A stretch of DNA of 64,000 bases from Lachnospiraceae bacterium YSD2013 (GCA_900100895.1 FMTX01000009.1:1-64000); one strand, 5' to 3'; shown: positions 24,518 through 32,785, numbered from the stretch's first letter. Translations and numbers: made by a program. The notes: generated by a model not told the origin, from the letters alone.

Positions 24518-25573
24518 TTAAAAAGTATATTTCGGATTACTTTTTATCTTCTTCTGAAGCTCTTTGGGGAACTGCGAGACCGCTGTCTCAATAAGTTCCG
24601 GCTTGCACATCACCACGGGAAGGCTCATATCGCCAACTTCAGAAAGGAGCGGTGTATTGTAGTGCTCCTCCTTAAGACCTTCTTCTTGCATTTTCTTAAC
24701 TGTCACAAAGTGCCCGTAAGCCGAGTCAAAGAAGCTCATGGCCTGCTCATAATCCTTCATCACCGCAGCAATCTTGGCACAACGCATATCGATGAGAAAG
24801 TAGTCTGTAATCAGTATACCTGCGTAGTCTTCGCCAAGAAGCTTCCCGTATAAGTCTCGTAACATAACAAGTAGTTCTATGCCTGCCTGAGACTTCTTCA
24901 TTTCATCATTTCTTGCTATGGCAGGCTCAATCGCAAACATCAGCTCTCTTAAAAGCGTAATTATGGCTTCACCAAGATATTTCGCCTCATTATTGCCCCC
25001 GATAATGCTAGCGACAAGTATCTCACGACTCTGCCTAAGTGCAGGCTGCTCGAGTGCTTTCTTTTCCGCCTTGTCGTACTCACCTAAAAGACCGTACACG
25101 GATAACAGCGAAAGAATAACTGTCTTATCCGTCTCCGACAATTCTTCGTACAAAGAAACCGCTTCTTCCAGGTATCGATTGGGTCGCTCCGGTACGGTAA
25201 AGCCCTTCTGATGAAGTGCATTGGCAAGGCACTTCTTGAATTCGGGCTCCGAAGGAAACTCTTCAAGTGCCTTTCTCATAAGATCGATACACTTATCCGA
25301 ATCTCCCGCGCCGCCAAGCAGAAGCTTATGCGCTTCCGTCATATATTCCTTGATGCGCATATCCCTGTCATTATTATATCCAAACAACGCATCAATAGAT
25401 ATATGAAAATAGTTGGCTATAGCAGGAATCATACCCATGTCCGGGTATCCTCCGCCCGCTTCCCATCTTGAAACCGCCTGCGCGGTTACACCGAGAGCAT
25501 TCGCCAGGTCTTCCTGCTTTCGCCCGTCTCTTTTACGTAACTCTTTTATCTTGTCCCCAAGTTTAATCTGCAT
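24518..25573 (-). CDS. XRE-family regulator with TPR-like C-terminal region
   Basis: A 351-residue protein. The helix-turn-helix at about residues 6-60 reads ELRKRDGRKQEDLANALGV followed by QAVSRWEAGGGYPDMGMIPAIAN, a textbook XRE/Cro motif. The remaining 280 residues are helical and TPR-like, as in many clostridial XRE regulators that sense a peptide or partner. Ribosome site GGAGG. An inverted repeat just upstream (25595-25610) may be its own operator. It is followed at 41 bases by the small Cys-rich frame and nitrilase on the same strand. Confidence 0.88.
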   Translation of the reverse strand: MQIKLGDKIKELRKRDGRKQEDLANALGVTAQAVSRWEAGGGYPDMGMIPAIANYFHISIDALFGYNNDRDMRIKEYMTEAHKLLLGGAGDSDKCIDLMRKALEEFPSEPEFKKCLANALHQKGFTVPERPNRYLEEAVSLYEELSETDKTVILSLLSVYGLLGEYDKAEKKALEQPALRQSREILVASIIGGNNEAKYLGEAIITLLRELMFAIEPAIARNDEMKKSQAGIELLVMLRDLYGKLLGEDYAGILITDYFLIDMRCAKIAAVMKDYEQAMSFFDSAYGHFVTVKKMQEEGLKEEHYNTPLLSEVGDMSLPVVMCKPELIETAVSQFPKELQKKIKSNPKYTF

Positions 25574-25594
25574 TTTTTATGCCTCCGTAATGTT

Positions 25595-25610
25595 TATCAC
25601 CGGTGTGATA
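25595..25610. promoter_or_regulatory. Inverted repeat upstream of the XRE gene, candidate operator
   Basis: TATCAC (25595-25600) and GTGATA (25605-25610) with CGGT between, 22 bases upstream of the ATG. Position and symmetry suggest autoregulation by the XRE protein; not proven. Confidence 0.45.
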
Positions 25611-25680
25611 TAAGCATAGCAAATGCCCACTGGGGATTCAATTATCAATTATTTGTTTAACACTCAAGCAACGCTTGTTT

Positions 25681-26463
25681 TTATAATGCTTTTATTTCTG
25701 CCTCGGTATAGCCCTTGGACTTTAAAATCGTGCACTTGTCTGCAAATACTTCGCGTATTATCTCAAGCTCCAACCTCTGTCTGTGCTCAAAGTGCTTAAG
25801 CAGTTCCTCTTCGCCACTCACACCTTTGGCCTTGGCATAGGGTGAATCGTTGAAATACCCTATCATAAGCGGGAACCACATTTCATTGCCCTTATCGTCG
25901 GAACGCTCTTTTCGAATCACCGACAGATTTCCGCGCAAGTCTTCTGCTTCCAGATAAAGAATACGATACTCCTTACCCTCAAGCGCCGTTCGTACCTCAC
26001 GGTAAAAATCAATAATCTCCGCATCGCTCATGCATCTAAACAGAATCATGTCCTCGACAGTATTCTGGAATATTGAGCACTCGAAGATAATCTCGTCCGA
26101 GCCCCAATTTCTGTACCTTCCGAGCACAATATCTCTAAAATCGTCCAAAGAAACCCTTCCGTTATAAATTTCATACTGCTCAAGATCCTTATGAAATCCC
26201 GGGACATCAGACATAATCTGTGTATAGCAGACTATCCTCTTATCGCCTTCAGCCATAGTCTTCAGCTCAATATCCTCGCGAATCGACGGATACTTATCAA
26301 GTATTTCCTCATATTTTTCACGACTTACATATGCGCACCAAGCAAGCTCAACCGGCGAGTAGTCGCCCTCGCGCACCGCTAAGTAACCGGGATGCGTCTC
26401 CGAAACTTTCTGCACCAGCGTGCTTTTGCCACTTCCTTGTAATCCTTCTATAAAATAGTTCAT
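25681..26463 (-). CDS. P-loop NTPase, kinase-like
   Basis: About 260 residues. The N terminus MNYFIEGLQGSGKSTLVQKV has a Walker A motif (GLQGSGKS, about residues 7-14). The rest resembles nucleotide/nucleoside-kinase-like proteins with charged lid segments (RYRNWGSDEIIFECS; RKERSDDKGNEMWFP). Substrate unknown. ATG 26463 is chosen because AAAGGATAAT precedes it; the longer form overlaps the upstream GNAT gene. Same-strand run with the GNAT and methyltransferase genes. Confidence 0.8.
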   Translation of the reverse strand: MNYFIEGLQGSGKSTLVQKVSETHPGYLAVREGDYSPVELAWCAYVSREKYEEILDKYPSIREDIELKTMAEGDKRIVCYTQIMSDVPGFHKDLEQYEIYNGRVSLDDFRDIVLGRYRNWGSDEIIFECSIFQNTVEDMILFRCMSDAEIIDFYREVRTALEGKEYRILYLEAEDLRGNLSVIRKERSDDKGNEMWFPLMIGYFNDSPYAKAKGVSGEEELLKHFEHRQRLELEIIREVFADKCTILKSKGYTEAEIKAL

Positions 26464-26473
26464 ATTATCCTTT

Positions 26474-26968
26474 CTAAACAAACTTATATACGTAGCGCAC
26501 TTCCCTTAAAGTCTTGCCTCCTATGACACCGTCCATGGTATCGTCAGTGCATGTAAAGCCAAACTTCTCATAGAACCGCCTTGCACGACTGTTCTCTTCA
26601 AGCACCCAAAGAAGTACCTCTGTATAGCCTTGTTCTTTTAACTTATCAAGTGTAGCTGTAAGAAGCGGACGTCCGTAGCCCTTGCCATAGTATTCCGGCA
26701 ACAAATAAATCGAGATTACCTCACCCGCATCGGGCCATTTGTCCCAGCGTGACTTACTGTATGTACTCGTTCCGATAAACTCACCGTTCTCGACACAGAC
26801 CATGTTGGTCCATCCCGGAATGTCCAGATTCTTAGCCCAGCGTCCCGGTTTAATTCCGTCAAGATAATCCTGCGGTACTATTCCCTTGTACGCCGCCTTC
26901 CAGCTTTCTTCGTATATCCTGCTGACTGCGCCCCGATCATCCGAAGCGCCTAACTCTCTAATTTCCAT
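26474..26968 (-). CDS. GNAT-family N-acetyltransferase
   Basis: About 164 residues forming one GNAT domain: N-terminal IRELGASDDRGAVSRIYEES, acetyl-CoA loop in LLPEYYGKGYGRPLLTATLD (G-K-G-Y-G), and the final strand ENSRARRFYEKFGF. Starts with ESWKAAYKGIVPQDYLDGI, a pattern common to GNATs annotated as generic acetyltransferases. ATG 26968 is preceded by GAGGTGAGTACG; an upstream in-frame start has no site and overlaps the methyltransferase gene. Confidence 0.87.
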   Translation of the reverse strand: MEIRELGASDDRGAVSRIYEESWKAAYKGIVPQDYLDGIKPGRWAKNLDIPGWTNMVCVENGEFIGTSTYSKSRWDKWPDAGEVISIYLLPEYYGKGYGRPLLTATLDKLKEQGYTEVLLWVLEENSRARRFYEKFGFTCTDDTMDGVIGGKTLREVRYVYKFV

Positions 26969-26997
26969 CGTACTCACCTCGCACTTTCTCAAAGAAC

Positions 26998-27741
26998 CTA
27001 TTTTCGACATCTGAAAAAGATAAACTGGGGCTGATGAATCGTTCCCCCGAACTTCTCAGGGTACTTAACCCTTATCTCTTCAGGTACTTTGGCCTCTTCG
27101 CATTCCTCAATGATAAATCCTGCCCCTGTCAGGCTGTTAATCAGTGTGGCGAAGGTAATATGGTAAAGCTCATACTCATCCACCACCCATTTAATCCTGC
27201 GGACACCTTCCACAGCGTAGTTGCGAAGGTTGGCATATAATCGCTCACCTGTCTCGGTCCTCGTATATCTGTCGTAAGTTCCGTCATAAGATGTATCTAT
27301 GGGATGTGACATGGAAAAAACAAGCTTGCCGCCATCATTAAGCATTCCATAAATCTGCTTCATAAGCGCCCCAAAGTCTTCCGCATAATCAAACGCAAGC
27401 GAGCTCATAATTACATCAAATTTCTCATCTATCTCAGCCAGTTCCTCAAAAGCAAGCCTGCGATAAGTAATATTCTCCGCCGAATTGTGCTCACGCGCAT
27501 ATTCAAGCATCTTTTCAGAAATATCCGTGCCAAGCACCGATGCCGCACCAAGGCCCGCATACTGCATTGCATGCTGACCCATACCGCAACCGATATCAAG
27601 GACTTTCTTATCCTTCATGCCGGGAAGCATGGCTGTGATTATAGGTGTTTCGACTACATCGTTGAAATTGATTGAATCAGCTCTGTTAGACTTAAAATTA
27701 TCGTAAAAAGAATCATTGTCATAGATATTTTGCTTAGGCAT
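26998..27741 (-). CDS. Class I SAM-dependent methyltransferase
   Basis: About 247 residues. SAM-binding motif I is VLDIGCGMGQHAMQYAGLGA (about residues 50-69), with GTDISEKMLEYA as the acidic loop and DVIMSSLAFDYAED as motif IV. The body matches Methyltransf_11-type small-molecule methyltransferases. Substrate unknown. ATG 27741 follows GGGGGTG. First gene of a run with GNAT and the P-loop protein. Confidence 0.87.
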   Translation of the reverse strand: MPKQNIYDNDSFYDNFKSNRADSINFNDVVETPIITAMLPGMKDKKVLDIGCGMGQHAMQYAGLGAASVLGTDISEKMLEYAREHNSAENITYRRLAFEELAEIDEKFDVIMSSLAFDYAEDFGALMKQIYGMLNDGGKLVFSMSHPIDTSYDGTYDRYTRTETGERLYANLRNYAVEGVRRIKWVVDEYELYHITFATLINSLTGAGFIIEECEEAKVPEEIRVKYPEKFGGTIHQPQFIFFRCRK

Positions 27742-27777
27742 AAGCACCCCCATTCTTCGTTATCTCTGTAACGACAA

Positions 27778-27828
27778 TACCCCGCTTAATGATAACAATT
27801 ATCTTTCATGTTACCATTTCACGGGGTA
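27778..27828. repeat. Nested inverted repeats upstream of the methyltransferase gene
   Basis: TACCCCG (27778-27784) pairs with CGGGGTA (27822-27828), and inside the loop GATAA (27791-27795) pairs with TTATC (27799-27803). It lies between the CPBP stop and the methyltransferase start. Could be a terminator of the CPBP gene or an operator; neither is certain. Confidence 0.35.
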
Positions 27829-27848
27829 AAAATCTACTAAACCGATAG

Positions 27849-28574
27849 TTAAGCCTCAGATGCGTTGGGATTCTCCGAGGTCTTAATCTTAGCGAGATAA
27901 ATACTGTAAGCAATCGCAACCACAATCGTCACAACCACATAAATCATATCGACTGTCGCGTTATCGGCTCCATACAGCGACGAAACGTCAATAAACGCAT
28001 GGGCAAGGATACAAGGAAGCATGCTGCCGCCCCTGTAGTACACCATCGTAAGCATAAAGCCCCAGCTTACCGCAAATACAATCTGCAGAATGGTCTCCGC
28101 AGTCGCCTGACCCGAGAAGAGGTTTACGATATGTCCGATGCCAAAGGTCAATGCCGAAATAATAACCGCAGGCACTATTCCGTGCTTGCTTTCAAGTGCC
28201 TTAAAAAGAAAACCTCTGAAAAGCATCTCCTCCACGAATCCCACTATCATCATTGAAAGTGTCGCAAAAACAAGTTCTTTGCCTGTATACGAAAGCTCAA
28301 ATCCGTCCCAAAGGTTACCTGTCATGAGTACCCACATGGGGATGATAAAAAGCAGGCTCTTCATGTCTCTCGGCCACTTCTTAAGGCCGTACTTGTCTTC
28401 CAGACGGTTAACGCTTACAAAAAGGTTAATCAATATCCAAAATACGGCAAGTCCGATAAGCATCGGCAGACTTTCGTCCCCGTAATTACTCCTTATTGCC
28501 GTCATAATCATGCTGTAAGCAACTATCCAGATTACAGCAAATATTACTTCTTTTTTCTTGTATAAAGTAAACAT
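27849..28574 (-). CDS. CPBP-family intramembrane metalloprotease
   Basis: A 241-residue protein with about seven to eight helices. The three CAAX-protease-and-bacteriocin-processing motifs are present: EEMLFRG (E115, E116, R120), FGIGHIVNLF (H148) and a later HAFIDVSS. This combination defines the Abi/CPBP fold, in which the Glu and His residues bind zinc inside the membrane. Bacterial members process prenylated or peptide substrates or confer bacteriocin immunity. No bacteriocin gene is evident here. Ribosome site GGAGGAAT. Downstream of the XRE/PAP2 pair on the same strand. Confidence 0.9.
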   Translation of the reverse strand: MFTLYKKKEVIFAVIWIVAYSMIMTAIRSNYGDESLPMLIGLAVFWILINLFVSVNRLEDKYGLKKWPRDMKSLLFIIPMWVLMTGNLWDGFELSYTGKELVFATLSMMIVGFVEEMLFRGFLFKALESKHGIVPAVIISALTFGIGHIVNLFSGQATAETILQIVFAVSWGFMLTMVYYRGGSMLPCILAHAFIDVSSLYGADNATVDMIYVVVTIVVAIAYSIYLAKIKTSENPNASEA

Positions 28575-28666
28575 TTCTATTCCTCCTGTATTCTCCTGAC
28601 TATATAATGCATCTTTACAGTCTTAAAAATCCCTGTTACACGGAATGTGCTAAGCTTTACACCGCT

Positions 28667-29272
28667 TTAGTATTTCCCGGCGATTAAAGCAAGTCCCTTC
28701 ACAATGAGCATCCCGAGAAGAATAATGCCTGCGTATGGCTGACGGGTAATAATAAAGAGTGCCGCGCCAAGAATCGATAAAGCTATGCTTACAACAATCA
28801 AGCGCCTGCTAAGGGCTTTCTTTTCAAGGTTGCAAGCAATAAAGCCTGCGATTCCCAGAAGTATCGTAATGCAGATTACTATCGTAAAAAGGTTTCTGAT
28901 CCACGCATGTATCCCGGTGAGGCCGTAGAGCGCCACAGAAGTAGGCGTATCGGTACCGTTACCGAATATCGGAAGAAACAGAAGCATCGCCATAGCAACA
29001 TCCAGTGTGGCAAAAGAAAGCGCCAGAATCTTGCCCGTGAGTTCTTCTTTTTCCCTCTTAGCAACAGAAATAATCTCTTCGGAGCAGATAAGGTCGTCGA
29101 CCGTTACCGAAAAGAACTTTGCTATTTCCTTGAGCGAATCTATATTGGGATAACCGCGACCCGACTCCCATTTGGAAATTGCGGTTCTCGAAACGTAGAG
29201 TGCCTCAGCAAGTTCCTCCTGGGTAAGCGATTTACTTTTTCTTAATTCCTGCAGTTTTTCATAAAACTCCAT
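28667..29272 (-). CDS. XRE-family regulator with membrane C terminus
   Basis: A 201-residue protein. The HTH (residues about 7-62) reads LRKSKSLTQEELAEALYVSR followed by TAISKWESGRGYPNIDSLKEIAKFF. The C-terminal 110 residues contain about four hydrophobic segments, so this is a membrane-tethered regulator, a common clostridial architecture. Ribosome site GGAGGTTGTC. It starts 14 bases after the PAP2-like gene and is likely co-transcribed with it. Inference: it may couple a membrane signal to expression of this small cluster. Confidence 0.88.
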   Translation of the reverse strand: MEFYEKLQELRKSKSLTQEELAEALYVSRTAISKWESGRGYPNIDSLKEIAKFFSVTVDDLICSEEIISVAKREKEELTGKILALSFATLDVAMAMLLFLPIFGNGTDTPTSVALYGLTGIHAWIRNLFTIVICITILLGIAGFIACNLEKKALSRRLIVVSIALSILGAALFIITRQPYAGIILLGMLIVKGLALIAGKY

Positions 29273-29286
29273 GACAACCTCCGTAA

Positions 29287-29946
29287 TCAGTTCTTCTCAT
29301 TCCTCGCTGTTGCAAAGAATCTATAGAACATAAATAACCCGAAACTTAATAATATCGAACCGATGATATCAGTAAGCCAGTGCACACCGGCAACGGTTCT
29401 TCCTAAGGTCATTAACGCTGCAAACAACTCGCCGGCGCGGATAATGGCTATCCGCAACGTATCGTTCTTAACCCTTCTCCTCACCTGATACGTAAGTGTA
29501 GGCATTACGCTTAACACCAAAAGCGTCGTCGATGAAGGATAAGATGCCTCCATGATGCCCTCAATCGGTATGGGTCTATAGTTAATGGGAACCATCTCAA
29601 AAAACAGATACGCAAATATCACAATCAAATAATAGATGCCGAGCACTATAATATCTCGGTCCACCTTGAAAAGGCTCCTTCTCTTAATCAGCTGCACAAG
29701 CCCCAGCACCCCGAAGCACATGCAGATGGCTATCGGTACAAGGCCGAGCCAGTCGGTGACTGTGTATATCGTCATATGTACGCCCGTAAGCCCGTGAAAC
29801 CAAGTGTTAATGCCCGCGAATCCTATATCGGTTCCGTTCTGTCCGACAGGCTTAACATCCACGCACTGAATCATTACGGTCCATATGAGGAAAGCGCCGA
29901 ACAGCGCGATGCCTGCCATCAAATCTTTTTTCTTTTGTTTATTCAT
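29287..29946 (-). CDS. PAP2-like membrane protein with degenerate active site
   Basis: A 219-residue protein with about six helices and the PAP2 superfamily layout. Motif C3 is present as GRTVAGVHWLTDI (Arg, His, Asp kept). Motif C2 reads SYPSSTT instead of SYPSGHT, so the C2 His is Thr. In C1 (EMVPINYRP) the expected Lys is Glu. If the alignment is right, phosphatase activity of the classical type is doubtful, although it may be a natural subfamily variant. Translation start ATG 29946, with AAAGGACGG upstream. Co-directional with the XRE gene downstream. Confidence 0.78.
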   Translation of the reverse strand: MNKQKKKDLMAGIALFGAFLIWTVMIQCVDVKPVGQNGTDIGFAGINTWFHGLTGVHMTIYTVTDWLGLVPIAICMCFGVLGLVQLIKRRSLFKVDRDIIVLGIYYLIVIFAYLFFEMVPINYRPIPIEGIMEASYPSSTTLLVLSVMPTLTYQVRRRVKNDTLRIAIIRAGELFAALMTLGRTVAGVHWLTDIIGSILLSFGLFMFYRFFATARNEKN

Positions 29947-30012
29947 TTTCTTGCCGTCCTTTCGTCTTAACTTCTTGCTTCAGACGATAGCGTATATACG
30001 GCAAAAGAAAAA

Positions 30013-30057
30013 GAAACCGCCTGTCACAATCGCGATACGAATCGTAACACCGGTTTC
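30013..30057 (-). terminator. Terminator after the LysR gene
   Basis: GAAACCG (30013-30019) pairs with CGGTTTC (30051-30057), with partial pairing inside; the minus strand continues TTTTTCTTTTG. Confidence 0.7.
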
Positions 30058-30068
30058 CGTGGCAGTAT

Positions 30069-30959
30069 TTATCCGTTTTTACGGGTAGACAGTGCGTAAT
30101 CCCAGAAGGCTTCGCAAGCGGGCGAAATGCGTCTCTTGCGGCTCTTAATAAGCAGATATGATGCTATTGCCTTGGGGTGGTCGATGTTCTTGACCGTAAC
30201 ATATTCATCGTCGCCCAGTATTCCTGTTGCGCGGGGGAATATGGCTATTCCGATTCCTGTCTTGGCAAGTTCGCGCACGTTAATCATATGTGCAACCTTG
30301 CAGACCACATTCAAAGGTTTCTGAGGGTCCGGCATCCACTTGCGGAACTCTTCGTTACGGGATGCTCGCGAAGGCATTATCAGCGGCTTGTCCGCTATGT
30401 CTTCGGGCTTGATTGACTTGCCTTTGCGTGACGCAAGCGGGTCGGAGTTGGGGATGATTGCCGCCCAGGGCTCGGAATGAATATGTTTGGATATAATATC
30501 CGGGTCCGAAAAAGGCTCCATAACAATAGCGATATCACATAAGCCGCTATGGGTACGATGCACAATTTCATCGGTGGTACCGCTCCATATATCAAAACTT
30601 ACATCCGGATGAATCTTCCTAAAGCCCGCTATCCACTCAGCCAGCATATGCGGGCCGTAACCTTCAACGGTCGCAATATATACAAGACCCTTAAGGCTGC
30701 TTCCCATCTTGGAAATATCAGCCTTCGACCTGCCCTCAATCTCAAGCATCTGTGCCGCATACTGCTTAAAAAGAATGCCTGCCTCCGTTAAGTGAAGCGA
30801 ATGCGACGTTCTCTCAAAAAGCTCTGTCCCCAGTTCCTCCTCCAAGTCCTTAATCTGACGGGACAGCGGAGGCTGTGCTATGTTAAGTTTCTCGGCAGCT
30901 TTCGTGAAGTTCATCTCCTCTGCAACTGCCATAAAATACCGTATATGTCTCAGTTCCAT
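30069..30959 (-). CDS. LysR-family transcriptional regulator
   Basis: A 296-residue protein. The winged HTH is at residues 1-60 (MELRHIRYFMAVAEEMNFTK, then AAEKLNIAQPPLSRQIKDLE), the canonical LysR opening. A two-lobe effector domain follows from about residue 90. Such regulators usually bind a T-N11-A dyad near a divergent promoter and act on an adjacent gene. A matching dyad lies at 30984-30998, and the divergent reading frame is the 21-residue peptide gene at 31137. Effector unknown. The gene has its own terminator. Confidence 0.92.
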   Translation of the reverse strand: MELRHIRYFMAVAEEMNFTKAAEKLNIAQPPLSRQIKDLEEELGTELFERTSHSLHLTEAGILFKQYAAQMLEIEGRSKADISKMGSSLKGLVYIATVEGYGPHMLAEWIAGFRKIHPDVSFDIWSGTTDEIVHRTHSGLCDIAIVMEPFSDPDIISKHIHSEPWAAIIPNSDPLASRKGKSIKPEDIADKPLIMPSRASRNEEFRKWMPDPQKPLNVVCKVAHMINVRELAKTGIGIAIFPRATGILGDDEYVTVKNIDHPKAIASYLLIKSRKRRISPACEAFWDYALSTRKNG

Positions 30960-30983
30960 AGGCCTCTGCCCCCTTCTCTTGTT

Positions 30984-30998
30984 ATACCTTTAAGGTAT
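30984..30998. promoter_or_regulatory. LysR-type dyad ATACCTTTAAGGTAT
   Basis: A 15-base perfect dyad that contains the LysR T-N11-A signature (T30985 to A30997). It lies 24 bases upstream of the LysR start and 138 bases upstream of the peptide gene. Likely binding site of the LysR protein. Confidence 0.65.
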
Positions 30999-31020
30999 CG
31001 CTACACCTTTATTATATGTA

Positions 31021-31050
31021 TTTCACATTTCATTTGCAATGCTTTATATT
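31021..31050 (+). promoter_or_regulatory. Possible promoter toward the 21-residue peptide gene
   Basis: TTTCAC (31021-31026), 18-base spacer, TATATT (31045-31050). Weak match; positioned just beyond the LysR dyad, as expected for an activated promoter. Confidence 0.35.
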
Positions 31051-31136
31051 GTAAGTGTAAAGAAAAGAAAACAGCGAATCGGCCGAAACGCTAATTGATA
31101 ACTGATAATGTTTGTTTCCATGAAAGGAGAATCATT

Positions 31137-31202
31137 ATGAAGAAATTAGAAAAGTTTTTTGAAGCGCTGTATGAAACATTTGCACATGTAGCTAAGTTTT
31201 AA
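31137..31202 (+). CDS. 21-residue amphipathic peptide gene
   Basis: A very short gene with strong signals: AAAGGAG lies seven bases before ATG, and the 21 codons encode a peptide that begins MKKLEKFFEALYET and ends FAHVAKF, then TAA. A helical wheel would put Leu, Phe, Ala and Val on one face and Lys/Glu on the other, so it is probably an amphipathic helix able to sit on a membrane. A hairpin terminator follows at 31246. It reads away from the LysR gene, across a LysR-type dyad. No family recognised. It could be a toxin-like, signalling or regulatory peptide. It has no Cys and no leader-peptide cleavage site. Confidence 0.6.
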   Translation: MKKLEKFFEALYETFAHVAKF

Positions 31203-31245
31203 TTAAACTGTCTTCATGATAGTTTATATTGATAATGCCAAAGAG

Positions 31246-31270
31246 GGCGTCGCATATCGCGACGCCTTCT
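31246..31270. terminator. Hairpin after the 21-residue peptide gene
   Basis: GGCGTCGC (31246-31253) pairs with GCGACGCC (31259-31266); TTCTTT follows on the plus strand. Stem strong, T-run imperfect. Confidence 0.65.
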
Positions 31271-31304
31271 TTAGTCTTATCGCCATGCTAACCTGCATTA
31301 TTCA

Positions 31305-31448
31305 TCATATCCCCAATATTGTGCCTCTACTGTCTTGTATCGGTCCAAAATTTCTTTTGTCCAGGAACCAGTCGTATTCTGCTTTGTAATCTCTCGTAGT
31401 CACAACGAGCCAGCTTAAACTGGCTTCCTTTTTCCTTGCGTTAATCAT
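31305..31448 (-). CDS. 47-residue reading frame of unknown origin
   Basis: ATG 31448 has AGGAGAAGATTTTT before it and opens a 47-codon frame: MINARKKEASLSWLVVTTRD at the start and FGPIQDSRGTILGI at the end. The protein is hydrophilic with two Trp residues. It may be a real small protein or the N-terminal remnant of a larger mobile-element gene, given the fragment next to it. No family recognised. Confidence 0.4.
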   Translation of the reverse strand: MINARKKEASLSWLVVTTRDYKAEYDWFLDKRNFGPIQDSRGTILGI

Positions 31449-31506
31449 AAAAATCTTCTCCTATTCCATTCTATTGACATCACAATTGTCCATTGATATA
31501 ATCTTC

Positions 31507-31740
31507 TCAAGAAATGGGTTTTCTACTGAGTAAGGTCATTCGACGTGAAAAGGTTGCTCGTTTCTTTTTTATATTCATGATGTCATATAAGTACTTTTTC
31601 CCATCTTCTGAGTGTCGCATAATCATTACAACATGAAAGATATTATATCTGATTACTTCATCTTCTTCCCCCAAATACCGGTAATGCAAACCTTGATTCG
31701 TAAAGGTAATAATTCTGAACAGATAACGCGCCTTATTCAC
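31507..31740 (-). pseudogene. Fragment resembling a mobile-element polyvalent-protein domain
   Basis: A 77-codon open stretch from GTG 31740 with no ribosome site. Its C-terminal half, YNIFHVVMIMRHSEDGKKYL and then YDIMNIKKKRAT, recalls the closing segment of large phage/ICE polyvalent or nuclease-domain proteins, in which a phrase like YDI.NIKKE is common; this is recollection, not a search. The last 18 residues look like out-of-frame sequence, consistent with a frameshift. I regard it as a gene remnant. It lies between two terminators. Confidence 0.45.
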
Positions 31741-31750
31741 TATTTACGAA

Positions 31751-31784
31751 AAATAACTGCGGAATAATCGTTCCGCAGTTATTT
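31751..31784. terminator. Bidirectional terminator after the APH-family gene
   Basis: AAATAACTGCGGAA (31751-31764) pairs perfectly with TTCCGCAGTTATTT (31771-31784), six-base loop. Confidence 0.85.
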
Positions 31785-31788
31785 AGTC

Positions 31789-32766
31789 TTATCTCATCAC
31801 ATCAAATGCCATATCATACATATCTCTTGCATCTACGGTGTTGCGAATGTAGTTGGGATGGTCGGGCTCATATCTTACATATTTCTCCACTTCTTCGATA
31901 AGAGCGAGGTATGCTACAGCGCAGGCGTATCTGATTTCGGTGTGCCTGTTTAGTTCTATTTTTTCTTTGGCTGTTCTGTTGTATATGGCAATCTCTTCTA
32001 TCTTGGCAGAAAGGGGAGCTTTCTGTCCCGCTCCGATTGTAATGAAATCGGCTACGGGGTCGCCCCAGAAGCCTCTCTCGGGGTCTATCCAGATAAGGTG
32101 ACCGTCATTATAAAGGATGTTGCTGTCCCAAAGGTCAAAGTTAACCATACGGCAGGGAGCCTCGAGCAAGACGGCTTCGTTTTTGTCGATTAGTCTTATG
32201 AATTCTTCTCCGTCGGGTGTTTCATATCCGATGTTCTTGCAGTCTTTTACAAGATTGGCAGCCATGGCACGGAGTGCTTCATACCATGAATCATATAATC
32301 CGGTCTGTCTGTAGCCGTATTTGTCGTTCTTGACTGCGTGTATCTTGGCAAGCATGCCTATCTTCTCGGCCTGAACCTTAGCGGATTCTTCGGGCGTAAA
32401 GTTAAACTTCCAAAGGGGCTCTCCCGGCATCATCTCCATAATAAAACAATTGCTCTTGATAATCTCCCCGGAAAAATCTGTTGCATAGATTTCGGGGCAG
32501 CAAATGTCGGTGTTATCCCTCATCTGTCCGTACCAGAATACCTCCGAATCCATCATGTTTTTCTCGTAGGTAAGAACGGTTGCATCCGCAGGCGGTGCTA
32601 TTTTAAGCGCATATTCCTTGCCGTCATTGCATCCTACTTTGAAAGCCGCATTGAACTCACCGTCACCAAGCGGTGCGATTGATACTATCTTTCCCATTCC
32701 TTTACTTTCAAAAAGGCGGCTGATTTCTTCAGTTGTAGCCTCATATTTGGTTCTGCTCTTTATCAT
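31789..32766 (-). CDS. APH / choline-kinase-like phosphotransferase
   Basis: A 325-residue protein-kinase-fold phosphotransferase. The Brenner-type catalytic loop is MVNFDLWDSNILYN (Asp and Asn kept; the usual His is Asn) and the metal-binding motif is WIDPERGFWGDPVADF. The N lobe has KEYALKIAPP with the ATP-binding Lys. APH-fold enzymes phosphorylate aminoglycosides, choline, homoserine or other small alcohols. Linkage to a sugar-type binding protein and sensor genes argues for a metabolic role here, which is inference. Ribosome site AAGGAGAGTATC. Last gene of the run from 36770. Confidence 0.85.
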   Translation of the reverse strand: MIKSRTKYEATTEEISRLFESKGMGKIVSIAPLGDGEFNAAFKVGCNDGKEYALKIAPPADATVLTYEKNMMDSEVFWYGQMRDNTDICCPEIYATDFSGEIIKSNCFIMEMMPGEPLWKFNFTPEESAKVQAEKIGMLAKIHAVKNDKYGYRQTGLYDSWYEALRAMAANLVKDCKNIGYETPDGEEFIRLIDKNEAVLLEAPCRMVNFDLWDSNILYNDGHLIWIDPERGFWGDPVADFITIGAGQKAPLSAKIEEIAIYNRTAKEKIELNRHTEIRYACAVAYLALIEEVEKYVRYEPDHPNYIRNTVDARDMYDMAFDVMR

Positions 32767-32785
32767 GATACTCTCCTTTTTATTC

